Made by a program: the position numbers and the translations under genes. Below, piece after piece: positions 1 to 16,600 of a stretch of DNA of 64,000 nt. The DNA comes from Montifringilla adamsi. Its lineage: Eukaryota; Chordata; Aves; Passeriformes; Passeridae. Numbering within the stretch: position 1 is the first letter of the stretch; each line of letters begins with the position of its first letter. The notes beneath the pieces are model-generated. The model was not told the DNA's origin. It searched no databases and saw only the letters and a list, made by a program, of their open reading frames with translations. Where the stretch lies: positions 3,100,001 through 3,164,000 of the forward strand of contig JAGGNK010008670.1 in assembly GCA_017590115.1 (NCBI GenBank), read 5' to 3'.

Positions 1-1119
1 CATACATTCCCAAAGAACTCATTTTTACACAATACTCTCCTTCACATTGTTCTATTTGACTACAGTCAGTGCTCTCATCGAGGAAACAATTCCATGCACA
101 GACAGACAGCAGAACATCCAGTGCTATTTGGGAGGCTGCAGTTTGCATTTCCCCCCTTTTTGATCCTTTCAGATCAGCAAATGCAAGGACCCAGCTGTTG
201 TACCTGGGATAAGGCACTTGCCCCAGATGAGCAGTACAGCACCAGGCCAGTGTGCCAGACAATCTGCAGGGACCTTTTCTTCACCATTTAGAGCCAAACA
301 AGGAATAGTTCTGGAGCAATTGTGCTCTTTCAGCCTGGAGTGCTCCTCCTGCAACAGCTTGTGCAGCTCACAGAAGCTGCTTCACATTCTTCCCTAAACC
401 TCCTAGTAATGGCCACAGATTTTGCAAACTTCCAGAGGTTTATTCTATTTCCAAATCAGCTCGAGGTGCACTTCCAAGGGATTAGTCAGAACTTGTGAAA
501 CATCACCAGGAAATTACAAAGAGAAAATTTCCACCTGTCCAGCAGCAGCTCTTAACCACCTACACAGCCAAGGTTTGTCAGTCGAGGTCTCAGATGATTT
601 CAATTCCCTGAAAAAACAAAGTTGCCTTATGGCATGCATAGTATAGATATCACTAGTGCTACCTGGAAGAGTTCTAGCTCCAATCCTCCTCCCTCCCAAA
701 GGGGACAAATTCAAACCCACTTATCTGAATAGCTTTAAATTCAATCTTCACTGCATATATTTCAAATAAATCTGTGCTCCAAACCTTGGAATAGCTTAGG
801 AGTAAAAAAAACTGTTAACTTGCCACTAACAGAAGACTAAGAAAGAAGTGAGATCTAGTTTCTATCAAAAACAAAAGCACATCTCACTTCTGGGTTTATT
901 TATTACTTTCTCACAGACATTTTAATATAATTATTCTGATATTCTGGTCTAGATAACAGCCAAAATCTCAGTTTTAAGGAAAAACCCCTCATTTTACACT
1001 GATTTGAACTCCCAGTAGCTTTAAGCACCCAAATAATTTTAATTTCTTTTTCTATTGAATGAATGTTCTGCAGTTCTAGAAAGATGAGTTATGCACTTTT
1101 GTTCACATACAAAAAGACA
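1..1119. other. Flank downstream of PDCD10, no gene seen
   Basis: AT-rich DNA beyond the predicted PDCD10 cleavage site. No conserved exon, RNA gene or mobile element could be recognised on either strand; the open frames here are short and look random. In human the next gene on this side is WDR49, but no WDR49-like exon is visible. A minus-strand AATAAA-like sequence near 894-900 could serve a longer PDCD10 3'UTR, but nothing else supports that. Confidence 0.6.
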
Positions 1120-1138
1120 GTCTAACAGATGTAAACTA

Positions 1139-1144
1139 TTTATT
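1139..1144 (-). terminator. PDCD10: PDCD10 poly(A) signal AATAAA
   Basis: Plus strand reads tttatt, so the minus strand carries a canonical AATAAA about 380 nt after the stop codon. A T/G-rich stretch follows on the minus strand (around 1085-1120), as expected of a downstream element. Cleavage is inferred near 1115-1125. Confidence 0.7.
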
Positions 1145-1420
1145 GAATATTTGCCACCAATATTGTTAAATACATAATCTTGCAGTTTTCCGCTTTCAAG
1201 TTAAAATGTCAGAAACAGAACACCAAATATTTACAATTCTTGTAAGGAATGTTACATAATGACACATTAAGGCGTAAATTCTTTTGGCTTATAATTCTGA
1301 AAAGAATGATAATAGCAAAAAGTGATGCAAAATCTTTCTTGTGAGATTATGATTAAGCTACAATGTTTTACAAAAATATGGTGTAAGATGGCAATAATCC
1401 CATTCAAAATCCTGCATTAG

Positions 1421-1436
1421 GCCCCTCGAGAGGGGC
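1421..1436. other. GC-rich perfect palindrome in PDCD10 3'UTR
   Basis: GCCCCTCGAGAGGGGC has 7-nt arms with 2 nt between them; a realistic RNA fold is a 5-bp GC stem with a 6-nt loop. It stands out in an otherwise AT-rich 3'UTR. Function unknown. Confidence 0.6.
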
Positions 1437-1525
1437 TGATAATTTATACAGTCAAAACTTTAAAATTTACATATAAAGGTACCCTATCCACCATTGAAAA
1501 GTACAACTCTCAACATATACAGTTT

Positions 1526-6881
<5,356 letters not shown>

Positions 6882-7000
6882 TCAAAGAGCCACTTCTCAA
6901 GGAAAACACTATAGAAGCAAAAAACTCCTCATTCACTGAAATGTCTCTTCTTTTTCCTCGTTGTGCAAGAATACTTGAAGAACTTGGGAAATCTATTGTC
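6882..7000 (-). other. PDCD10: PDCD10 5'UTR part of the start-codon exon, acceptor ambiguous
   Basis: Upstream of the ATG two good minus-strand acceptors exist. One, ending at 6909 (context gcttctatag), would leave about 27 nt of 5'UTR in this exon. The other, ending at 7001 (context caccctaag after a long T/C tract), would leave about 119 nt. The sequence alone does not decide; both may be used. The outer boundary is given here. Confidence 0.5.
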
Positions 7001-10000
7001 CTTAGGGTGTGTGAGAAAAGAGAAAACAAACACACAGTTACAAATGCTTGAGAGGGACAGGTTCTGAAAATGACAAGGCACACACAGATCAGTGTCAGTT
7101 CTATTGTGTAGGAACCAGGGATTTCTTACTACCTGAGTCCAGCAAACATGGAATGACCACTTGGTGTAACTTCAAAACCCTAACTGAAATCTATTAAGTG
7201 AATATTTCAAAGGAAAGGTGCTACCCCAAGTGTTTTTCCCTTCAAGTTCTTATGGAATCAATTCTCCTGAAAGCAGGGATTTTATGTGCTATTTACAAAA
7301 ATCTTGCCACCACTCATAGGCAGCAGCATAAGGTTCCTGACAACTCCCATGCAGGAAAAACTTGGAAAGCACTACATACTGCAGCCCAAACCTCATCCAG
7401 ATGCATTGTGACTATTAAAACTACCTATAAATACTCCATATTTTTGCACATGCACCAAGCTGTGATTCTGCTGGAGATCAGTGCCTACTTTCCACCCATC
7501 TGAACGTGAACACTACATCTTTAGTTTTATATAAGCTGAAGTCATGTTTCCACTCAGGGTGTGCCACCAGCTATGTTAACTCAATGGAAAATTATTGTTC
7601 CAGTAACTGAACCTCTGTTTTGGAAGTTCTCCACCCAGCCCAGCTCATCATATCCAACATGGAAGGATCGCTGCTCAGACCCAGAAATTATGTGGAAAAT
7701 AAAAAAGGTCACCTTACAGTTGATAAAAACCCCTTGTTCCAGCCTGCTGTATCTTCCATTAATCAGATTCTTTAAAAAAATATTTTATATTACATAATTG
7801 AGTTTAAAGACCTGAAGTCCAAGTCAGAAATAAAAAAGAAAGATATTAATGGTTTTAATTTTTAGATTTGTTTGGAGGATTTAATGCACTAGAGGAAGGA
7901 TTTTTTCTCCAAGCAAGCTCCAGACACCTGGCATTTGCATGTCTGTGTAATTTACTGACATTTTAGTAAGTGAAAAGAGTGAAATGATAAGAAACAGCAG
8001 AAACCACTCCAGCAATCAATATCACTTCCTGAGAGTATGAACAGGTTAAGAACATGCCAAGACATTTCTTCAAGCCATATTCCTCATTATACTCTGCACT
8101 GGCTACAGATCTTCAGGCTGTTTAAACGGAAGAACAGGTATTTTTTGTCCAGAGCAGATCTGCAATTGTTGAACCATAATTATACAAGTGAAATTTGTTA
8201 CTGATTAAAGTCAGCACAGAGAAGAAACTGAACGACTACAGATCTTGTGCACAGCTCTTCTGAGCTTGTGAACAGTAAAAGCTGAAGAAAAATTCAACAT
8301 GACTACAGTAAAAACTTTCTACAAGTCTTCTAACATGGACTGCTTACTGCAAAACCTCACTTTGTTTCCCTTGCTGTTCCAGCCTCAAAGTGCCTCAGAG
8401 GAGCTGATTCCCCCAGCCACAGAAAAGGATTCCTGAGACTTTAGAAAGGGGTTTGGATGGATAAAATGTATCCACAGGGATGGAACTGCAATAGTCAGGG
8501 GTCTCACAACTTTATCACCCATCCCTGGTATTTTACAGCTGTCAAGAACATGGAGGAATACAAGTGAATATTCATCATTCCTCAAAAAGTTGAGTGTTTT
8601 CCCAAGAACTTGTTTCAGTTACATAAATTCATGCAAGGTCTGCTCACATGGGGGGAGGGAACTTGTCTGAACAAGTTTTCACTCCCTATTGCAGGTACAA
8701 GCTGTCCCATTTATTATCCATGTGTATTCCCTGCTGGATGGAGATCTGCTTGTTTTGCTGTTGAATTCCTCCTCTCTGGAATTTCAGTGAATGTCCACTC
8801 ACACATCTGACAAGCACCACCTGCATTCACAGATGAATTTATAGCACTTTTTTATCTGTAGTCTCAGAGTAAGTTTTTTAAATAGTTAATTCAGGTCACT
8901 GAACATTGTTCTACCCAAAAGATTTTTATCACAGGAAGAAGGGCAAAAAAGGACAAAATTGCCATTAGATATAATTACTTTGTTTTTATGGGTTAGCAGT
9001 ATCCACACACACACAAAAGGAAATACTAAGTGAAATGATGGATTTTTATGATGATGAAAACCTATTACACCGTGAGCTACCATGAAGAACTCATTTTCTC
9101 CTGAAGAACCATAAGCTATTGTTACTAATCCATGGTACAGTTAAAACCCTCATATAAAAACAATTATACATTATCTATCACCCCTTTTCCAGACACTGAC
9201 ACTCCTAAAAAAAAAGTACAACACTTGGATTTATATTAACACAAAGGATACCAATTTTGCAACTGAAGAGGTGGGTTTATATATATGTGCACACAAGAAA
9301 TATTTAAGAACACCAAATGCTTTTGTTGCCAAGGTATGAAAAGAAATATATTCAATTTATCACACTGCTCGTTCATTATTTTAAAAATCTTCCTGTTTTC
9401 CAGAAGATACACTAGGAAGCATCACAGTGTCATGAAGGACCTGACTGCTAAAATTCTCAAACTGTTTATCTTTAGAGTTAGGAATCAACTTCGCATCTTT
9501 TGGATGCAACTTATTCACTTCAGTCTTTGTTAGTGTTAAATAGAAATAGTAATTATCTTCACAAAAGCTCTGTGTTCATTGTGTTACTGAAAGTCAGTTT
9601 GTCATAGCTGCACTAAACCACATCCAAATACTCTTCAAGAAGATTCAATCCTGATTAGGGACTAAATCCTCATGAAAACTGAAGTTTCTGTTCTATTTAG
9701 ATCAATTATCAGCAAGTCCACTAACCTTCAAAATGGCCTGACTCAAGCCAAAGTTTAATGCACATTATCAGCAGCAAGGAGGAGCTTTCAGCATTTCTTT
9801 TAGGATGTGATCAAAAGCAGCTCTGCACAGCTGCCAGACTTCCTGACAGTGTCTTGTAACAGCTTAACTTCAGTTCCTCCAATCTCAAAAGAGCCTTTTC
9901 TTTGAGAGGAGTTTACCCTAGTTTCATCCGTCATCTGGTTTATTTTACATTCTCAAAAAAGGTGGAATAAGATTCCATGAGAAGGTGATTTATTAGGACA

Positions 10001-13000
10001 GCACAGTGGAGTGGCAGAGTTGAGAAAATCCTGGAAAACTGTAAGATGTAGAAAAGGTGTTACTCTGCTGGCAAACTTGTTAATTGGTCTGAGGGGGCAG
10101 ATGAGAGAAGGCAGCAGGACACTGCCAGATACCGAACTGAGTGTCAGCCTGATCCTCCTTTGTGTTACAGGGACCCCACAGACCCAAATCTCTGGGTGTG
10201 CAGTCAGAGTCCTGGGAGAGAACCTACAGAATGATACAGGGAATTGAAACAGAATCTGGATTTGTCAACTATGCTAAAATACCAGTTAATACAACCCTGA
10301 CTGCTCAGTCCTGACCCATCAAACACACCAGGCTGGATTCCAAGAGATGCACTAACATGGAATACGTGCTTGCACTGTCAGGATAAATCTTACATTCTAA
10401 CCTTTAAGTCTCAGCACTAAAATATGATCCCAGCCAGTCAGCAAACATGGAGAGAGCTGGTATATTTTAGATGAGGAATAGATTTGGAAAGGTTCTTTGA
10501 CAGACCTATTCCGCCATAGCTACCCAATGACATTTTAAATCATTCAACTGAACTTTAGCAGAAAAAAACCCCAAAAACCCAACTCCTGCCAAGAAGGGTG
10601 AAGAGCACAAACCACCACACTTCCCACATGTACAACCACCATTGTCAGTGTCTAAGGTGACAATTTGCTTTCTCTAATGTGTGTCATTTACTGACAGACT
10701 TTTGGTCATGCACTTAAATCAAGCAGAGCTGCTTAATAAGAACGGAACCATCCCCACGTAACTACATCAGGCAGGATCCTCCCCAAATCCACAGCTGCTC
10801 CTAGGCCAGGCTGAACAGGAGTGAGGTTTCCATCAAAGGAAGGTGTTTGTGTAACACAATCTTCTGAAGCAGTGCTTAAAGCAAAGACAGCAGACTCTCA
10901 TGATTTCAACTTTTCAAGTTTTAAACCAACAGAAATATTTGGTATCAATTGGCAGGGTTTCAGCTCTGTCATCAGCAGATCTACCTCTGCACTGATGTTG
11001 TCTCTCTTCCCTTCTCCAGGCTCCATCTACCCTAGATCTGGTAAGTGCTTAGACATTAATATTCTTTTTTTAGAAAAGTACTACAGAGGAACAAGGCCCA
11101 AGGCAGTGATTACAAATATTATTATTTCAGTGGTTGGCTTCTGGCAAAAATCACAGTTCCATTCCTGCTAGAAAAGACTACCTCACTGCCAAGAGGTTCT
11201 GCTCCACTTTTTGCAGGGAGGATTCAAGAAGAGGTTTCACCTTTAAGCTGATCTGAGATCCCTGAGTTACCAGAAAGATTCATTCAAGTCCAGGAAGAAA
11301 GAGTGGGGGAAGGGAAATAACAGCACAAATTCCATCTGAATTCAGAGTCAGAGCTTGAATCAAAATATAAGACCAATGTGCATGGGAGGAGGGAGTGCAG
11401 GCAATTGACTATTGCTGTTGTAAAGTTTATGGAAGTAAAAAAAAATTTGCTTGCAGAATTCGCTCTTTTAACTATATACACACCCCACACCTGTCTTGGT
11501 AACTCTGTTTCTGTCATTAATGGTCACTTGAATTTAAAAAAACTCTAACCCACACATCTTTTTTTTTTTTCTGGTCAGATGTTACCTTACCTGCCACTGT
11601 ATTTTAATTATCAATTGCAATTATTTCCCATTGTATAACTTAGATTATTTGATAGAAAGCTTCAAAGCTTTGTGTTTCAGATACAGAATTACTTTCCTTT
11701 TTTTTTTAATACTGAGTATGGGTGGATTCACTGGGATTAGCATACAGATCAAGTATTAGGATAACAATCTGTATTTTAAAATCAGCAATGATAACAAGAG
11801 ACTTAAAAGGCTTCCTACGGAACTGATTTCACATCCTACTGATTCTTACGCCAAACAGTTTCACTGCAGAGCCAATAAAAGGAATGTCACTAGCAAATAG
11901 TATTGAAGTTTGAACGTGTCTTCAAATGCCTCTCACTAGAACAGAAATGCAGTTTTCAAACATCTCCACACACATGTAACAATCACCTGCAGTGAAATTC
12001 ACTCTGGCAAAGCAGAACTGCTTATGCATTTGATTACTGTAAGAGCAGTTCTATGACTAATTCAGAAATGACACAGACCTGTGATAAATCCAAGATGTGT
12101 ATTTTTAGAACCGTATCAACTTAAAAAACAAAAACCAAGCCTAGCCTGAAATCAGGCTTATAATTAGTCTGTGTTCTTTTGCTGGACTTCAAAATGGAAG
12201 TGATTTAATCTGTCCTAATACACCCAGTGTGTGTCTCACATGAGACCCTACAGCCTGTGCTCCAGTTCCAGCAACACCAGAACTGTTATACAGCATAACT
12301 GAAACAGGTCATGAATGTTGGAATATATAACCACAACAACATATCCCCGTTTCTCTTTCTTTTTCACCTCTTTGGGAACGTGAAAGTGAAGCCATTACTT
12401 TACCAAACACAAATAAGTATGACACAGCTCCAAAGGGACAAAAATACATTCCAACGTGTGAACAAATACCAGAGGAGAATTAGTTCCTCTGATAACAGGA
12501 ACAGCAGAATGTTTCAGCCACCCAGTATGTGCGAGCTACTGGAAAAACACCAACCCAACGCACCAGTTCAGTGAGCAACTTAATGGGACACCCCAGCCCT
12601 GAACACCTGCCCTGACTGCTCAAGGGGGGCACAGCCGGGGGAGCCTGCGGAGAAGAAATCACAGAATCAATCAGGCTGCAAAAGACATCCAAGATCATCG
12701 AGTCCGACCTTTGAACAAACACCACCTTGCCAAACACACCATGGCACCGAATGCCACGTCCAGGCTCTCCTCAAACACCTCCAGGAACGGTGACTCCACC
12801 ACCTCCCAGGGCAGCCCATTCCGATGTCTAATCACCCCTCATGTGAATAATTTCTCCCTAATGTTCAACCTACACCTCCCCTGGCGCAGGAAGGGGGAAG
12901 GAGCCGAGGCGCCCTTTCTCCCTGCCCGCCGCAGCCACCTGACAGCGCTCCGCTCCGGGAGGACGAGCTAAAAATAATACACACAAAAATAAAACACATC

Positions 13001-13314
13001 CGGGCCTGCGCCTGCGGGGCCCGGGCCGAGCGAACCAGCACCAGGCCGGGAACCCCGGAGCGGGGCCAGGCCCCAACCCCGCGGCCGCGGGAAGGGCGGG
13101 GAGAAGGACAAGCCCTCGGCGCTGCCTCAGGGCCGGAGGAAGGAGGTCACCGCCCGGCCGGGAGGGGAAGGGACACCCCGCGCACCTTCCCCGCACGGCG
13201 AGGCCGCCCTCAGCCGCTTCCTCAGCCCGGCCGCCCCTCTCGCAGCCCCGGAGGGCGCGGCGGGCCCCGCGTCCAGCCCGCGAGAGCCGGGCAGGGCAGG
13301 GCTCGGCACCTCAC
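7001..13314 (-). other. PDCD10: PDCD10 5'UTR intron region
   Basis: About 6.3 kb between the first-exon donor (13314-13313) and the start-codon exon. Human PDCD10 uses more than one non-coding 5' exon, so others may lie here, but none can be called from sequence. The only clear element is a CR1 fragment at 12655-12895. The upper end (12.9-13.3 kb) is part of the CpG island. Confidence 0.6.
12655..12895 (-). mobile_element. CR1 LINE 3' fragment
   Basis: Plus strand starts with the inverted CR1 tail (atcacagaatca) and continues with typical antisense CR1 text such as aagatcatcgagtccgacc, tccaccacctcccagggcag and acctcccctggcgcag. The element is therefore in minus orientation, truncated at its 5' end, as most avian CR1 copies are. 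It lies in the PDCD10 5'UTR intron and abuts the edge of the CpG island. Identity rests on recall of avian CR1 consensus, not on a database search. Confidence 0.85.
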
Positions 13315-13450
13315 CTGCCCCGGCCCGCCGAGCCCCCGCTGCTCCCGAGGGGCTTCGCCGCCGCCGCCGCCGCGCCGGAAGCGCCCGCGAGGAGCAGGAG
13401 GAGGAGGAGGAGGAGGAGGAAGATCCGCGGTGTTACCACACACCAGGCGT
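13315..13450 (-). other. PDCD10: PDCD10 non-coding exon 1 (5' end approximate)
   Basis: The minus strand reads GGGCAG|GTGAGG at 13320-13309, a consensus donor, placed where the first exon is expected. The exon has no minus-strand ATG between 13315 and 13500, so it would be free of upstream starts. It contains CGG-type and CCT-type trinucleotide repeats. The transcription start is not visible; 13450 is an estimate. Confidence 0.55.
13356..13420. repeat. CCG/CGG and AGG trinucleotide repeats in promoter/exon 1
   Basis: Plus strand shows a short (CCG)n run at about 13358-13371 and an (AGG)n run of about eight units at 13396-13420. On the PDCD10 sense strand these are CGG and CCT repeats. They are short, but this repeat type often varies in length. 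Confidence 0.8.
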
Positions 13451-13471
13451 TGTCCGGAACCGCGCGCGGGG

Positions 13472-13489
13472 CCCTGGGGCTCGTAGTCC
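13472..13489 (-). promoter_or_regulatory. ZNF143/THAP11-like (SBS) motif, minus orientation
   Basis: Minus strand reads GGACTACGAGCCCCAGGG. It resembles the recalled ACTACAATTCCCAGAATGCC-type element bound by ZNF143 and THAP11, best in the ACTAC and CCCAG cores. It points toward PDCD10. Unverified without a matrix scan. Confidence 0.5.
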
Positions 13490-13500
13490 GCGCTCCGCGA

Positions 13501-13520
13501 CCACAAGCCCCACAATGCCG
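13501..13520 (+). promoter_or_regulatory. ZNF143/THAP11-like (SBS) motif, plus orientation
   Basis: Plus strand from 13500 reads ACCACAAGCCCCACAATGCC, close to the recalled SBS consensus including the terminal AATGCC. It points toward SERPINI1 and lies about 10 bp from the oppositely oriented copy. Confidence 0.6.
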
Positions 13521-13530
13521 AGCGGAGCGA

Positions 13531-13566
13531 GGGCGGGAGCGCTCGGCGGGGCGGGCCGGGGCGGGG
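13531..13566 (+). promoter_or_regulatory. Cluster of GC boxes upstream of SERPINI1 exon 1
   Basis: Several overlapping GGGCGG/GGCGGGG cores, typical of Sp1/KLF sites in TATA-less CpG-island promoters. Placed just upstream of the inferred SERPINI1 start. Confidence 0.6.
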
Positions 13567-13589
13567 ACAGTGGCCGGGCGGAGCGGGGC

Positions 13590-13689
13590 TCAGAAGAGCC
13601 GAGCACAGCCCTGCACGGCAGAGCCGCGGCGGAGCGCGGAGTGGCGGCAGCAGCACCGCCGGGCAGCAGGCGGGGCGGCGGCAGTGCCG
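13590..13689 (+). other. SERPINI1: SERPINI1 non-coding exon 1 (5' end approximate)
   Basis: The plus strand has a consensus donor gtgagt at 13690-13695. SERPINI1 in vertebrates begins with a non-coding exon spliced to the start-codon exon, which here has its acceptor at 37030. The 5' end is an estimate placed after the GC boxes. If transcription started upstream of 13515, an out-of-frame ATG would enter the leader. Confidence 0.6.
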
Positions 13690-16600
13690 GTGAGTGCGCC
13701 CGTCGCTTCGCGGGGCTGCGTGGCCGAACAAACCGGGCGGCTCCGGCTTATTTCTTACACCGAGCCGAGCTCCGTGCCGGAGTAGCGGCGGTGCCGAGGA
13801 GCCGCTGCCCGTGCGGGGTTCGCCGGCGTTCCTTCAGCGCCGGAGGGAGGGAGGGACGGGCTGCGCCCGCTGCTGCGGGAGAGGAGGCGTTCGGGATCAG
13901 AGCTGCTCCTCCGGCGTGGGATAACCGGCGGGGAGCGGCAGGCAAGCCCAGGAGCCCCTCCGGTGCTCGCTCGGCTGCTGCGGGCGGCCGGGGAGGGACG
14001 CGCTCTCTGGCCGGCCCCGCGGAGCTCAGCCCTCGCCCCGGCGGGAGCGCTCCGGCGGAGTTGCGCTCGGGCGAAGGAAGTGTGGCGGTGCCGTGCCCCA
14101 GAACCCGCCCGCGGTGTCCCACGGGTCCCTGCGGCCGTCCAGACCCTTCCCAGCCCGCAGCTGGGCTTCCAGAGCCCGCCTGTGAGCGGCTTCTCCCGCC
14201 TGTGGCAGCCCCGTCCGGGCGGCTCGCTCGGCGCGCCGCAGACCGTCTGTGCGCCCCGAGGGTTGGCCACTAAAAGAACTAAACTTGGGCATTATTTGTG
14301 GGGGTGACTCTGCTGCTAGTAAGCTTTGCGGTTTGAAGATTCGAATTACGTTGTAGGAAGAGCTCAGCGATTAAAATGTAATATTGATATTAAAGCATCA
14401 ACTCACTTCTAGGTCCGAATTTGCATTTCTGATGTGTCGCTGTTAACGCTCGCTTTTTAAAAATGCTGATCGCTTCTAATGTTAAGGCACACGAATTCCC
14501 CAATGTGAACAGGGGAACGAACAGCTGAAGCATTGAACTTGTCAGGCGTTGGCTGTAACTTCTTGCGGTGCTGCTGGCAGGGTGGGAAGAGCTGGGTGCC
14601 TTTGGGAACAGAGGGACGATGTGCAGGTGTCCGTGTGTGTTACCCATCCACATCTCCTCCTTCGGGGTGAGCAAAGGCACTGGGTGGGGGAAAAGTAGGA
14701 AACAAGGTATCTGGATTGTTACAGGTGTGAATTTTCTCCTTCCCACACCACCTTTGTTTCAATCTCTCACATGTCAAATACTCTGCGCATCCTAGTATTA
14801 AAGGGCTGCTTAAAACCTGCATCATGTGTGTGAGTTTTGTGCTGTTAATCAGCTTTGAGCTCAGATGTTCTTCAGTTTTCCCCTCATTTTTGATGTGATT
14901 TGTTGATTTAGTCTAATGGAAAATTATGCCCTTCTGTGTAGAGGAGAGGTGTTTAGTAAAATGTTGTAGCATAGATTGAGCCAAATGTCTGTTTAATGGT
15001 ATTTTATCCTTTCAGTGAAATTAGTGTGTTTTAAATAAAGCTACAAAGCTGTAGTCATAGAGCTGCTAAAACTTAAGATAGTTACCTCTTCCATCAATTT
15101 TTCCAGATTCTATCAGGTCTTGGTTGGACTTCTTGGGGTTGGACCGCGAGGCTTGGACTAGATTCACACTTTGTTATTTTACATCCATTGTATTTTTTTA
15201 GAATCACTCTGCCTTGGTTGAGTGTGATGAGGAATAATTGCCAAGGGAAGGGAGGGAGCAGGAACGGTTGAGGGTTATTTTTCTAAGGTGTGGGTTGTCT
15301 ACAGAATTGCATAGGACAGCCTAAGATATAATGTAATGTGAAGGCTTGTGGCAGTGTAAAGTTTCCTGTTAAAGGCAGTCATGAGTTCCAAAATTTGACC
15401 TCATGAGACTGTCTGTCCTGTATTTTCACATCCTCTAGTCCAATTTGAGTTGGGATTTTAAAATTTGCTTTGAGTTTGTCTCTTCATCCACCGTTGTCAG
15501 GGATTTGCTCACATGTAGATGAAAGTTATTCATGAACGTGTCAGTCATCTTCTTTCGTATTTAGGGTGAACAGTTCTAGGAGCACTATTGTAATGACTCT
15601 CTTGAAATTTATTCTGTGGATGTAAATGTTGTATTTATGTGTAGCTTAGTTCAGTTTATAACCTTGTGTATCACAGCATGTAGCGATGAAAATGGGTTAG
15701 TGCTGGTAGAATTCTTCACAGCAAGATCTGACTGCTCCCTGTTCTTTAAAGGCTTCTGCGACTAATGTTTTACTTCTCAAAATTTCAAATTTGTTTTTTG
15801 GGCTGCTCATCATCAGTGAAGACACATTGTTGGCATGCCTGAATACCTTTTAAAATAATTTCTAGCAATTTGTGTTCTGTGTGGGCAATACATTATTCTG
15901 TCTGTGTAAAGCACAGGCTGAATTAATATAGGGTACATCTGTCCTGTACTGAGTCTTCAGGCTGTCCTTATCTGAATTAAGCTGTGTGTTCAAAATAACG
16001 TTAAAAATTGGTGTGTAAGCATGGTTTTCAAAGTTAATATTTGGTTTTCTCTATATGGTTTGCATGTCTCTGATACAATATAATGGGCAGATGGTAGGGA
16101 AAGATGTCTGTATAGTCAGCTGTAATTAGTGATAAATGTGTCTTTATGAATATATACATACTTTGTATGTATGAAAAAAACAGAGTAGTTTAATTTAGGA
16201 ATCCCTTAAAAAATTTTTGGGTTTAATTTGTGTCTTCCCAGCATGGTCTTGTGAACTGGATGACTAAACATTAGCAGAACGTAGAGGTGGGGGAAATAAC
16301 ATACCATGTATCCCTGCAGGAGGGAGGGAAATACTTTCTGAGTCTTGAATTATGAAATTGACAGGAGAACACATTTTCTGTCAATGTCTTTGTGAAATAG
16401 TCCAGGACAAAGCTGTAGCCACTTCAAGACAAAAAAAAAAATCCCATAGTTCAGTAATAACAGGGAAGTTTTTGGTGCTTATTTCCCCTCTGTAATTGGC
16501 ATTGAAGCAGTACAAAATGACAGGGATGTACAGATGTATTGATCCCATTAAGAATGTGTTTATTTCAGGTGTAAATACCTCAGTGCAGTCACTAGGAACG

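Larger units (their letters stand above)
1120..1525 (-). other. PDCD10: PDCD10 3' untranslated region
   Basis: Sequence between the PDCD10 stop codon (1526-1528) and the first good poly(A) signal on the minus strand (1139-1144). It is AT-rich, as expected of a 3'UTR, with one exceptional GC-rich palindrome at 1421-1436. The 3' end near 1120 is inferred from the usual 10-30 nt spacing after the signal and is not directly observed. Confidence 0.7.
12900..14280. promoter_or_regulatory. CpG island with bidirectional PDCD10/SERPINI1 promoter
   Basis: A sharply bounded, very GC- and CpG-rich block in otherwise AT-rich DNA. It contains a minus-strand donor for PDCD10 exon 1 (13314-13313), a plus-strand donor for SERPINI1 exon 1 (13690-13691), GC boxes (13531-13566), ETS cores (CCGGAA at 13375 and 13454) and two ZNF143/THAP11-like motifs. 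No TATA box was seen. In human, the same pair is driven by a shared asymmetric bidirectional promoter. Most of the apparent long open frames in this block are artefacts of its base composition. Confidence 0.9.

Noticed and set aside
13515..13689. ATG at 13515 opening a 58-codon upstream frame in SERPINI1 exon 1.
   Set aside because: The transcription start is probably downstream of it (GC boxes follow at 13531-13566), and the frame would be out of register with the main ATG after splicing.
13222..14292. Several long overlapping open frames on both strands (up to 252 codons).
   Set aside because: They all lie in the CpG island, where stop codons are rare. The translations are Arg/Ala/Gly/Pro-rich without domains, and the real exon donors cut through them.
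15100..15180. Possible degenerate CR1 (gtcttggttggacttcttgg, then cttggactagattc).
   Set aside because: Only scattered resemblance to CR1 text, with no tail or continuous match; could be chance.
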